From NCBI GenBank assembly GCA_028292345.1, contig JAQGMN010000116.1, positions 1 to 5,833 on the forward strand: a stretch of DNA of 5,833 nucleotides, written 5' to 3'. The stretch comes from Polaromonas sp. Lineage in GTDB: Bacteria > Pseudomonadota > Gammaproteobacteria > Burkholderiales > Burkholderiaceae_C. Each line of letters starts with the position of its first letter. The stretch's first letter is position 1. A program made the position numbers and the translations under genes. Below are positions 1 to 5,247 of this stretch, in pieces. The notes under the pieces were generated by a model. That model was not told the DNA's origin. It saw nothing but the letters and a program-made list of their open reading frames with translations, and ran no database searches.

Positions 1-1683
1 CATGGCTTGCGGCAACTGGTTGGCAGGGCCGTAAGCCACAGCACTGGCGGCCAGCAGCGGCCAGTTGTTGGCAAGCAGCGGTTCGTCGGGTTGTTCCCAG
101 CCCACCTGTGTCGAGCCTTTCGGTCCGCTGTGCCCCAATTGAAGGCCAATTTTTGCGCCTTCGCCTGAAGCATGAACAAACTTGACGATACGTGCCAACG
201 CGCTGGACTGTTCGTCGTTCCAGAGGCCGGGGCAAGCCGGCGTGATGCGCCCTTCGGGTGTGGGCGAGGTCATCTCGACAAACACCAGCGCCGCACCCCC
301 CAGCGCCCGCGCGCCTAAATGCACCAAATGAAAGTCCTGCACCACGCCGTCAACCGCGCTGTAAGTTGCCATGGGCGAGACAACGATGCGGTTTTTCAGC
401 GTGATTTCGCGGGTTTTCAGCGGCAGCAGCATGGGAGGTGCTGGAGTTGCTGTTGAAGCTGCCGCCAGCGGCGCGGTGCTGCCATTCGCTGAGTTTGAAG
501 TCTGGGCCTGGGCTAGCCATTGCTCATAGTTTCGAAGCCAGCCGGCATCGCGCACCCGCAGGTTCTCATGGCTGATGCGCTGCGACCGCGTCATCATCGA
601 GTAAAAGAACTGCTCGGCTTCGAAGGCGCTGTAGCGGTCAACGTTTTCAAACCATTCGGTCGAGTTGCGCGCTGCGTTCTGTATCTTGAGCACCTCGACC
701 GAGCGCAGCGCCTCATAGGCCTGCAATGCTTCATGCGGCGTGATGTGCTGCGCAAAACAGCGTGTCATCTCGATAGCGTCTTCAAGCGCCAGCTTGGTGC
801 CGCTGCCGATCGAGAAATGTGCGGTATGTGCGGCGTCGCCCATCAACACGATAGGCACGTTTTTGCCATCTATCGCCTCCTGGTGCACCCAGCGCTCGCA
901 CACGACACGCGGAAAGCGAATCCAGATCGCCGAGCCGCGCACATGGGTGGCATTGTTCATCAGCGTATGGCCATCGAGGTACGCGGCAAACAGGCGCTCG
1001 CAAAAGGCGATGCCGTCCTCCTGGCGCATCTGGTCCAGGCCGTGCGCCTTCCACACCGCCTCGGGCGTTTCGACAATAAAGGTCGAGGTGCTGTCGTCAA
1101 ACTGGTAGGCATGTGCAGCAAACCAGCCATGCTCGGTCTGCTCGAAGGCAAACGTGAAGGCGTCAAACGTCTTCTTGGTGCCCAGCCACACAAAGCGGCA
1201 GGCACGCAGTTCAACATCGGGCTTGAAGGTTTGCGCGTAGCGGCTGCGGATGCGGCTGTTCAGGCCGTCAGAGGCAATCACCAAATCAGCGCCGTATTGC
1301 CGCGCCACCGCCTGGTCGTCGGCTACGTCGGTCTCAAATTTCAGCTCGACACCCAATTCGAGACAACGCTCCTGCAGGATGTTGAGCAGCCGCTTGCGGC
1401 CGATACCGCAAAACCCGTGGCCACCCGAGCGCACCGAGCGGCCCTTGAAGAACATCTCGACATCGTCCCAGTGGTTGAAGGCGTCGCCGATCAGTTTCGC
1501 ACTCGCCGGGTCGGCGGCCTGCAGGTTGGCCAGCGTCTGGTCCGACAGCACCACGCCCCAGCCGAAGGTGTCGAAAGGGCGGTTGCGCTCGACCACCGTG
1601 ACCTGGGCGGACGGGTCCTGCTGCTTCATCAGCAGGGCGAAATACAAACCGGCGGGGCCGCCGCCCAGGCAAAGGATGTGCAT
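1..1683 (-). CDS. Bifunctional aryl-CoA FAD monooxygenase / OYE-type reductase (salicylyl-CoA 5-hydroxylase or 2-aminobenzoyl-CoA monooxygenase-reductase type), 3' end missing
   Basis: The minus strand reads open from ATG at 1683 to the left edge, giving 561 codons without a stop. Residues 1 to about 393 form a group A FAD monooxygenase: GGGPAG dinucleotide-binding loop (7-12), VVER with acidic E32 at the end of strand 2, SDGLNSR around D139-G140 (DG motif), and MGDAAHT with G282-D283 (GD motif). A Ser/Thr/Ala/Pro-rich linker spans about 395-417. From M418 an old-yellow-enzyme (FMN, NADH:flavin oxidoreductase) domain begins with NRIVVSPMATYS (431-442) and QLGHSG (H518). This fusion is characteristic of 2-aminobenzoyl-CoA monooxygenase/reductase and proteins annotated as salicylyl-CoA 5-hydroxylase/oxidoreductase, usually about 760-800 residues, so roughly 200 or more C-terminal residues lie off-window, probably with the OYE histidine pair. 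It would act in the cytoplasm on an aromatic acyl-CoA; which one cannot be told here. The ribosome binding site is weak. Fold is confident, substrate is not. Confidence 0.9.
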   Translation of the reverse strand, partial: MHILCLGGGPAGLYFALLMKQQDPSAQVTVVERNRPFDTFGWGVVLSDQTLANLQAADPASAKLIGDAFNHWDDVEMFFKGRSVRSGGHGFCGIGRKRLLNILQERCLELGVELKFETDVADDQAVARQYGADLVIASDGLNSRIRSRYAQTFKPDVELRACRFVWLGTKKTFDAFTFAFEQTEHGWFAAHAYQFDDSTSTFIVETPEAVWKAHGLDQMRQEDGIAFCERLFAAYLDGHTLMNNATHVRGSAIWIRFPRVVCERWVHQEAIDGKNVPIVLMGDAAHTAHFSIGSGTKLALEDAIEMTRCFAQHITPHEALQAYEALRSVEVLKIQNAARNSTEWFENVDRYSAFEAEQFFYSMMTRSQRISHENLRVRDAGWLRNYEQWLAQAQTSNSANGSTAPLAAASTATPAPPMLLPLKTREITLKNRIVVSPMATYSAVDGVVQDFHLVHLGARALGGAALVFVEMTSPTPEGRITPACPGLWNDEQSSALARIVKFVHASGEGAKIGLQLGHSGPKGSTQVGWEQPDEPLLANNWPLLAASAVAYGPANQLPQAM

Positions 1684-1708
1684 GAAATGCGTGCTCGGTG
1701 GATTGATC

Positions 1709-1736
1709 TTGCTTTAATTATTTAAGGTTAAAGTAA
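1709..1736. promoter_or_regulatory. Candidate repressor operator (AT-rich palindrome) in the flavoenzyme promoter
   Basis: Two nested inverted repeats are visible. The inner one is TTTAA-GG-TTAAA (1721-1732), perfect with a two-base centre. The outer one has CTTTAA (1712-1717) against TTAAAG (1728-1733), and it extends with one mismatch to 1709-1736. They cover the -10 box and most of the spacer, the usual place for a repressor to block RNA polymerase. MarR-family regulators of aromatic-acid pathways bind AT-rich palindromes of about this size, but no regulator gene is in the window, so the family is a guess. Confidence 0.45.
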
Positions 1737-1745
1737 TTTCGTCAA
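1717..1745 (-). promoter_or_regulatory. Sigma-70-like promoter of the flavoenzyme gene
   Basis: On the minus strand a -35 box TTGACG (1745-1740) and a -10 box AATAAT (1722-1717) are separated by exactly 17 bases. Each matches its consensus at five of six positions. Transcription would begin near 1710, leaving a leader of about 26 bases before ATG 1683. The stretch is strikingly AT-rich for this GC-rich window. The leader lacks a clear Shine-Dalgarno sequence, so translation may be modest or helped by other features. Confidence 0.6.
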
Positions 1746-1800
1746 GCGGGTTTACGGCGAGCCGCGCCAGGCTTGCGCATCCGGGAAGCAGCCAAGGGGG

Positions 1801-1831
1801 AAAAGAGGGGCGCCCGGGAGCGGAGGCGCCC
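1801..1831 (-). terminator. Rho-independent terminator after the 2OG-Fe dioxygenase gene
   Basis: Read on the minus strand, a perfect 7-bp stem GGGCGCC (1831-1825) / GGCGCCC (1814-1808) with a ten-base loop is followed by CTCTTTT. It begins seven bases after the dioxygenase stop codon. The T tract is short and interrupted, so strength is uncertain. It would separate the dioxygenase transcript from the flavoenzyme gene. The stretch 1746-1800 between this element and the flavoenzyme promoter shows no gene. Confidence 0.55.
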
Positions 1832-1837
1832 GGCCTG

Positions 1838-2590
1838 TCAGGGCGCCTGGAAACCGTCCGCCCGGTAGGTCAGCACCAGCGTGTCGCGCACGCCGCCCTG
1901 CCGGTCCTGGCTGTCGGCCGGGAAGATGGGCGTGGTTTCGTGGATCACCCGCTCGTCGTCCATCAGCAGCGCCGTCATCGGCGCCTGCATCAGAAAGCGC
2001 ATGCCGTGGGGGCCGTGGGCATCGAAGACGCGGGTCTCGCCGCCCTTGACGCCGCGCCGCGCCACGAGCAGCACGACGACAAAATCCACCCCGTCGCGGT
2101 GCGCGCCCTCGGGCGTCGGCCGGCCCACGCCCTCGGTGGTGTCGATGCGGAACTGGTGCGCCTCGATGTGCCAGCGCGGCACGGCCCGGACCTCTGCAAA
2201 CAGCCGGCCCAGGCTGGCCAGCAGTTCGCGCCAGGCCGGCGCCTCGGCCACGGCCGGCTCGACCGGATCGAACCAGCGCTCGAAGCCGCCATGCAGCGCG
2301 TTGTAGTCGGTCGGCTGCCAGTGCGCCCGGTGCGGCGTCTGCGCCAGCGCGTCATCGGCCAGGTCCTGGACGAAGCAGGCATGGCGGCGGCGCCGGTAGT
2401 GGCCGCCATCCTTCAGGTGCGCGTCGGGCGGCAGCCGGTCCCAGGAGGCGGCCAGTGCATCCCAGCCGGGCTGCCAGGACGGCGCCTCCAGCTTCAGGCT
2501 GGCGGGTAAATCGGCCGGCAGCAGCAGGCTCAGCCCGTCCTGGCGCAGGGCCTGGTCGGCGGGTTTTTGAACGGTGACAATATTGAACAT
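1838..2590 (-). CDS. 2-oxoglutarate/Fe(II)-dependent dioxygenase family protein (PF10014 type)
   Basis: This 250-residue protein belongs by motif to the 2OG-Fe dioxygenase family that includes the Bacillus L-isoleucine 4-hydroxylase. It has an iron-binding HxD in EGAHRDGVDF (H164, D166), the distal histidine in RVIHETTPI (H217), and an arginine in RDTLVLTYR (R235) placed to bind 2-oxoglutarate. The preceding HIEAHQFRID strand is also typical. Family members hydroxylate free amino acids or are uncharacterised; the substrate here is unknown. No signal peptide or membrane segment is seen, so it should be cytoplasmic. I chose ATG 2590. A longer reading from GTG 2656 is in frame, but it would start inside the predicted promoter and add 22 residues with no family similarity that I recognise. 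It is a single-gene unit by layout, divergent from the DUF1840 gene and followed by its own terminator. Confidence 0.82.
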   Translation of the reverse strand: MFNIVTVQKPADQALRQDGLSLLLPADLPASLKLEAPSWQPGWDALAASWDRLPPDAHLKDGGHYRRRRHACFVQDLADDALAQTPHRAHWQPTDYNALHGGFERWFDPVEPAVAEAPAWRELLASLGRLFAEVRAVPRWHIEAHQFRIDTTEGVGRPTPEGAHRDGVDFVVVLLVARRGVKGGETRVFDAHGPHGMRFLMQAPMTALLMDDERVIHETTPIFPADSQDRQGGVRDTLVLTYRADGFQAP

Positions 2591-2609
2591 GTCCGCTATT
2601 TTGCGCGAT

Positions 2610-2628
2610 GCCCGGCTGCCTGCCGGGC
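2610..2628. other. GC-rich hairpin in the dioxygenase leader
   Basis: A perfect 7-bp inverted repeat GCCCGGC (2610-2616) / GCCGGGC (2622-2628) closes a five-base loop, TGCCT. In the minus-strand transcript it ends 19 bases before ATG 2590, with AGCGGAC between it and the start. No T run follows on either strand, so it does not look like an intrinsic terminator. It could influence translation initiation or may be a REP-like remnant. Confidence 0.4.
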
Positions 2629-2645
2629 GCCAGCCGCCCCATGAA

Positions 2646-2675
2646 ATGGCAAGCACCTACATACAGGCCTGTCAA
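2646..2675 (-). promoter_or_regulatory. Candidate promoter of the dioxygenase gene
   Basis: A perfect -35 consensus TTGACA lies on the minus strand at 2675-2670. The best -10 is TGCCAT (2651-2646) with an 18-base spacer, matching only three of six positions. It would give a leader of about 50 bases including the GC-rich hairpin. The strong -35 and weak -10 suggest help from an activator or a different -10. It overlaps the likely promoter of the divergent DUF1840 gene. Confidence 0.4.
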
Positions 2676-2688
2676 AGCTGCGGATAAT
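2660..2688 (+). promoter_or_regulatory. Candidate promoter of the DUF1840 gene
   Basis: GATAAT (2683-2688) matches the -10 consensus at five of six positions. The region 17 bases upstream reads CATACA (2660-2665), which keeps only the ACA half of a -35 box. Transcription would start near 2695, giving a leader of under 30 bases that contains the ribosome binding site. Confidence 0.4.
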
Positions 2689-2707
2689 CACGCCAGTGTT
2701 TCAACCT

Positions 2708-2714
2708 GAGGAGG
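2708..2714 (+). promoter_or_regulatory. Strong ribosome binding site that sets the DUF1840 start
   Basis: GAGGAGG lies eight bases before ATG 2723, near-ideal spacing. An in-frame GTG at 2696 would put this site inside the coding sequence, so the ATG is preferred. Confidence 0.85.
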
Positions 2715-2722
2715 CGCATTCG

Positions 2723-3019
2723 ATGCTGTACAGATTCAAGTCAAAAAATATGGGCGATGTGATCATGCTGGAGCCCAATGGCCGGCAGATGCTGGAAATC
2801 ATCGGCAAGCCGCCCGGCCCGCGCGGCATCATCCTGCCCGAGCAGATGCCGGCCGCCATCCAGGCGCTGGAGGCGGCGATCAAGCTTGAAGAGTCGAACA
2901 AGGACAAGGACGGCGAAGGCCTGCCCGAAGGCGTCGGCCTGCACCAGCGCGCCAAGCCTTTCCTCGACATGCTGCGCTGGAACATCCAGGCGGGCCAGGA
3001 AGTGGTCTGGGGCGTGTAG
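2723..3019 (+). CDS. DUF1840 domain-containing protein
   Basis: This 98-residue protein begins MLYRFKSKNMGDVIML and ends AGQEVVWGV. I recognise it as a DUF1840 (PF08895) protein, a small family found mainly in beta- and gammaproteobacteria with no established function. The order is a short N-terminal strand segment, GRQMLEIIGK, a Pro/Gly-rich turn around 33-37, an alpha-helical stretch PAAIQALEAAIKLEE (about 43-57), a charged Lys/Asp linker (60-64), and a C-terminal helix carrying RAKPFLDMLRWNI. No signal peptide, membrane segment or catalytic motif is visible, so it is probably a soluble cytoplasmic protein. It is monocistronic by layout, with its own RBS and a terminator 30 bases downstream, and divergent from the dioxygenase gene. 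Shared regulation with that gene is possible but unproven. Confidence 0.88.
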   Translation: MLYRFKSKNMGDVIMLEPNGRQMLEIIGKPPGPRGIILPEQMPAAIQALEAAIKLEESNKDKDGEGLPEGVGLHQRAKPFLDMLRWNIQAGQEVVWGV

Positions 3020-3049
3020 CCCGCCCCGACCGCCAGCTGCGCTGAACTG

Positions 3050-3079
3050 AAAAAGCCCCGGCAACGGGGCTTTTGTGTT
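3050..3079. terminator. Bidirectional rho-independent terminator between DUF1840 and Bug protein A
   Basis: A perfect 10-bp stem AAAAGCCCCG (3051-3060) / CGGGGCTTTT (3065-3074) closes a GCAA tetraloop, a GNRA type when read on the plus strand. T-rich sequence follows on the plus strand (TTTTGTGTTTT). The A run at 3050-3054 gives TTTTT on the minus strand. The genes on both sides converge on it, so it can end both transcripts. Confidence 0.9.
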
Positions 3080-3104
3080 TTCTGCGCCAGGCCTGAAGGC
3101 GCGC

Positions 3105-4118
3105 TCAATCCACCTTGGCCCCGGAGGTTTTCACCACCTGCGCCCATTTCCTGTGCTCTGCATCAATGAAGGCCTTGAACTGCTCGGGCGTGTTGCCGCC
3201 CGGAATGGCGCCCTGCGCCAGCAGCTTTTCCTTGATGGCCGGCGTGCCCAGCGATTTGGCCGCTTCCTGCTGGATGCGGCCGATGATGTCGGCCGGCGTG
3301 CCGGCGGGCGCCAGCAGGCCGAACCAGGAGCTGGCCTCGAAACCCTTGAGCGCCGCACCGCCGGCTTCCTCGACCGTTGGCACGTCGGGCAGCGCGGCCG
3401 AGCGCTGCGCGCTGGTCACGGCCAGCGCCTTGAGCTTGCCCGACTTGATCAGCTGCATCGATGACGGCAGGTTGTCGAACATCACGTCCATGTCGCCGCC
3501 CGCCAGCGACATCAGCGCCGGGCCCGAGCCGCCATAGGGGAAATGGATCATGTAGGTGCCGCTCATGGTCTTGAACAGCTCGCCGGCCATGTGGATCGAG
3601 GTGCCGTTGCCGCTGGACGCCATGTTCAGCTTGCCCGGGCTGGCCTTGGCCACGCGGATGAAGTCGGCCACGTTGTTGATGCCGGCCGCCTTCGCCTTGT
3701 CGGCATTGACGACCATGACATTGGGCACGCCGGCCACCAGCGTGATCGGCGCAAAGTCCTTTTGCGGATCAAACGCCATCCGGCTGTAAAGCGCCTTGTT
3801 GATGCCGTGCGTGCCGACGGTTCCCATCAGCAGCGTGTAGCCGTCGGGCGCCGACTTGGCCACCGCGTCGGCACCGATGTTGCCGCCCGCGCCGGCGCGG
3901 TTTTCCACCACGAAGGACTGGCCGAAGGCCTTTTGCAACTCCGGCGCCATCGCGCGGGCCAGGATGTCGGTGGTGCCGCCAGGCGCGAACGGCACCACGA
4001 TCTTGACCGGGCGCGCCGGCCATGTGCCTTGGGCCATGGCGGGAGTTGCTATTAAAGTAATAGCTGCTAACGCACCTTGTATAAGCGCTGAGCGGCGATT
4101 TGGCTTGAAAATTTGCAT
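3105..4118 (-). CDS. Bug-family tripartite tricarboxylate transporter substrate-binding protein A (TctC-like)
   Basis: The 337-residue product is a Bug (TctC) periplasmic solute-binding protein, a family that captures small carboxylates or related compounds. It carries a signal peptide with N-terminal KPNRRS, a hydrophobic stretch 11-25, and probable cleavage after AMA (A29|Q30). The paired arginines (8-9) resemble a Tat motif weakly. Family marks follow: VPFAPGGTTD (42-51), VVENRAGAGGNIGADAVAKSAPDGYTLL, HFPYGGSGPALMSLAGGDMDVMFDN, and LKALAVTSAQRSAALPDVPTVEEAG. Length is normal. I chose ATG 4118, since TTG 4121 is in frame but the GGAGA site is best spaced for the ATG. No TctA/TctB membrane genes are present, as is common for the many orphan Bug genes of Burkholderiales. 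Its ligand cannot be predicted. Its first codons overlap a dispersed repeat. Confidence 0.93.
   Translation of the reverse strand: MQIFKPNRRSALIQGALAAITLIATPAMAQGTWPARPVKIVVPFAPGGTTDILARAMAPELQKAFGQSFVVENRAGAGGNIGADAVAKSAPDGYTLLMGTVGTHGINKALYSRMAFDPQKDFAPITLVAGVPNVMVVNADKAKAAGINNVADFIRVAKASPGKLNMASSGNGTSIHMAGELFKTMSGTYMIHFPYGGSGPALMSLAGGDMDVMFDNLPSSMQLIKSGKLKALAVTSAQRSAALPDVPTVEEAGGAALKGFEASSWFGLLAPAGTPADIIGRIQQEAAKSLGTPAIKEKLLAQGAIPGGNTPEQFKAFIDAEHRKWAQVVKTSGAKVD
4042..4110. repeat. Comamonadaceae-type dispersed palindromic repeat inside the Bug A signal-peptide codons
   Basis: A perfect inverted repeat GCTATTA (4048-4054) / TAATAGC (4058-4064) with a three-base centre AAG is followed by GCTAACGC (4066-4073) and ATAAGCGCTGAGC (4081-4093), which form a degenerate second dyad. 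It ends in GATTTGGCTTGAAA. From memory this matches a short repeat scattered in Polaromonas, Rhodoferax and Acidovorax genomes, usually intergenic. Here it covers codons 3 to 26 of the Bug protein A gene. The boundaries are approximate, and identity with the genomic family needs a search. Confidence 0.55.
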
Positions 4119-4126
4119 CAACAGGG

Positions 4127-4131
4127 TCTCC
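4127..4131 (-). promoter_or_regulatory. Ribosome binding site that sets the Bug protein A start
   Basis: GGAGA on the minus strand (4131-4127) lies eight bases before ATG 4118, which favours this ATG over the TTG one codon upstream. Confidence 0.7.
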
Positions 4132-4148
4132 GTTTGTGTTGTGTGTCA

Positions 4149-4177
4149 ACCTTAGCCGCGCGCAGTCGGCCTTTCAA
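4149..4177 (-). promoter_or_regulatory. Candidate promoter of Bug protein A gene
   Basis: On the minus strand TTGAAA (4177-4172, five of six to the -35 consensus) and TAAGGT (4154-4149, three of six to the -10 consensus) are 17 bases apart. The upstream terminator means the gene needs a promoter within about 4119-4196, and this is the best pair I find there. The -10 is poor. Confidence 0.33.
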
Positions 4178-4196
4178 CAGGGTTAATCCGTGCATG

Positions 4197-4228
4197 AAAA
4201 AAGCCGCCAGGCGTTCGCCGGGCGGCTT
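4197..4228 (-). terminator. Strong rho-independent terminator after Bug protein B
   Basis: On the minus strand AAGCCGCC (4228-4221) pairs with GGCGGCTT (4208-4201). After one mismatch, an inner GGC/GCC pairing closes a four-base loop. Six T's (4202-4197) overlap and follow the stem, and it starts 20 bases after the Bug protein B stop. It should end the ligase/Bug protein B transcript and isolate Bug protein A. Confidence 0.85.
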
Positions 4229-4248
4229 GGCGCAACGCGCGGCGCGTA

Positions 4249-5247
4249 TCAGTCGGCGAACTTGCCGCCGGCTTCAATCACCGGCTTGAGCTTGTTGATC
4301 TCGGAGGTCACGAAGGCCTTGTGCGCGGCGGGCTCGACACGGTTGTCGGCCACCACCACGGCGCCCAGGCCTTCCTGCTTCTTGATGAAGTCGGGGTCCT
4401 TCAGGGCCTTTTTCAGGGCGGTATTGATCTGAGCCAGCACGGCAGGCGGCGTGCCCTTGGGGGCGTACAGGCCGTGCCAGATCGTCAGGTCAAAGCCCTT
4501 CAGGCCCATCTGCTGCAGCGTCGGCAGGTCCTTCAGGAGCTTGTTGCCGGTCAGCGGCTTGGCCGTCGTGACCGCATAGGCCTTGACGCGGCCGGCCTCG
4601 ATCTGGCCGGTGGTGTTGGTGGTCTGGTCGCACATCATGTCCACCTGGCCGCCGACCAGCGCATTCATCGCCGGCGCGGTGCCGCCAAAGGGAATGGTCG
4701 TCATGGCCTCTTTCGCATTGATGGCCGACTGCCACATCAGGCCGCACAGGTGGGAAGCCGAGCCCAGCCCGGCATGGGCGATGTTGAGCTTGCCGGCATT
4801 GACGCGGATGTAGTTTTCCAGGTCGCGGTAGGTGTTGGCCTCGAGCTGGGGCTTGCCGATCAGCGTCATCGGCACTTCGTTGATCATTCCGAGGTATTCA
4901 AAGTCTTCCAGCGGCTTGTACTGCAGCTTGCGGTACAGGCCGGGCGCGGCCGCCATGCCGATGTGGTGCAGCAGCAGCGTGTGGCCGTCGGGCGAAGCCT
5001 TGGCGACCTTGTTGGCGCCGATGGTGCCGCCGGCGCCGTTCACGTTTTCAACCACGAAGTTGGCGCCGCCGCCCATGGACTTGCGCATCGCTTCGGCCAG
5101 GTCGCGCGCCACGCGGTCAGTCGGGCCGCCTGCGGCAAAAGGCACGACGAAGGTGACGGGCTTGGAGCCTGGAAAGGTCTGGGCGCCAGCCGAGAAAGCC
5201 GAAAAGAGGGTGGCCGCAGCAGCGGCGATAACTAACAGGCGTTTCAT
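4249..5247 (-). CDS. Bug-family tripartite tricarboxylate transporter substrate-binding protein B (TctC-like)
   Basis: This 332-residue product starts at ATG 5247 behind an AGGAGA site. Its signal peptide is a textbook Sec type: MKR, an alanine-rich hydrophobic core (4-18), and cleavage after AGA (A22|Q23). The mature protein shows VVPFAAGGPTD (34-44), VVENVNGAGGTIGANKVAKASPDGHTLLL, IPFGGTAPAMNALVGGQVDMMCDQ, and VKAYAVTTAKPLTGNKLLKDLPTLQQMGLKGF, so it is a full-length Bug/TctC protein. It differs clearly from Bug protein A: YKPLEDFEYLGMINEVPMTL replaces the usual segment, and cysteines occur in SHLCG and MMCDQ. It therefore probably binds another ligand and is not a recent duplicate. It lies 103 bp downstream of a CoA ligase on the same strand, which suggests an organic or aromatic acid ligand; that is inference. 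No membrane partner genes are in the window. Confidence 0.93.
   Translation of the reverse strand: MKRLLVIAAAAATLFSAFSAGAQTFPGSKPVTFVVPFAAGGPTDRVARDLAEAMRKSMGGGANFVVENVNGAGGTIGANKVAKASPDGHTLLLHHIGMAAAPGLYRKLQYKPLEDFEYLGMINEVPMTLIGKPQLEANTYRDLENYIRVNAGKLNIAHAGLGSASHLCGLMWQSAINAKEAMTTIPFGGTAPAMNALVGGQVDMMCDQTTNTTGQIEAGRVKAYAVTTAKPLTGNKLLKDLPTLQQMGLKGFDLTIWHGLYAPKGTPPAVLAQINTALKKALKDPDFIKKQEGLGAVVVADNRVEPAAHKAFVTSEINKLKPVIEAGGKFAD

Noticed and set aside
520..1725. 401-residue plus-strand open frame
   Set aside because: It lies antisense to the flavoenzyme gene, whose minus-strand frame shows clear FAD monooxygenase and OYE motifs. The plus-strand product has no recognisable domain and is typical antisense openness in GC-rich DNA.
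1940..2509. 189-residue plus-strand and 139-residue minus-strand open frames over the dioxygenase
   Set aside because: The frame carrying HxD, distal His and Arg motifs is the real one; these are shadows with low-complexity composition.
2591..2656. GTG 2656 as start of the dioxygenase
   Set aside because: It would overlap the -10 region of the best promoter, has no ribosome binding site, and adds 22 residues unlike anything I know in the family.
2696..2722. GTG 2696 as start of the DUF1840 protein
   Set aside because: The strong GAGGAGG site lies inside that extension and is ideally spaced for ATG 2723.
3543..4055. 170-residue plus-strand open frame
   Set aside because: It is antisense to Bug protein A, rich in His/Arg/Gly, and has no known family pattern.
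4321..5235. 304-residue plus-strand open frame
   Set aside because: It is antisense to Bug protein B, with composition dominated by Gly/Val/Arg/His as expected for the complement of a Bug gene.
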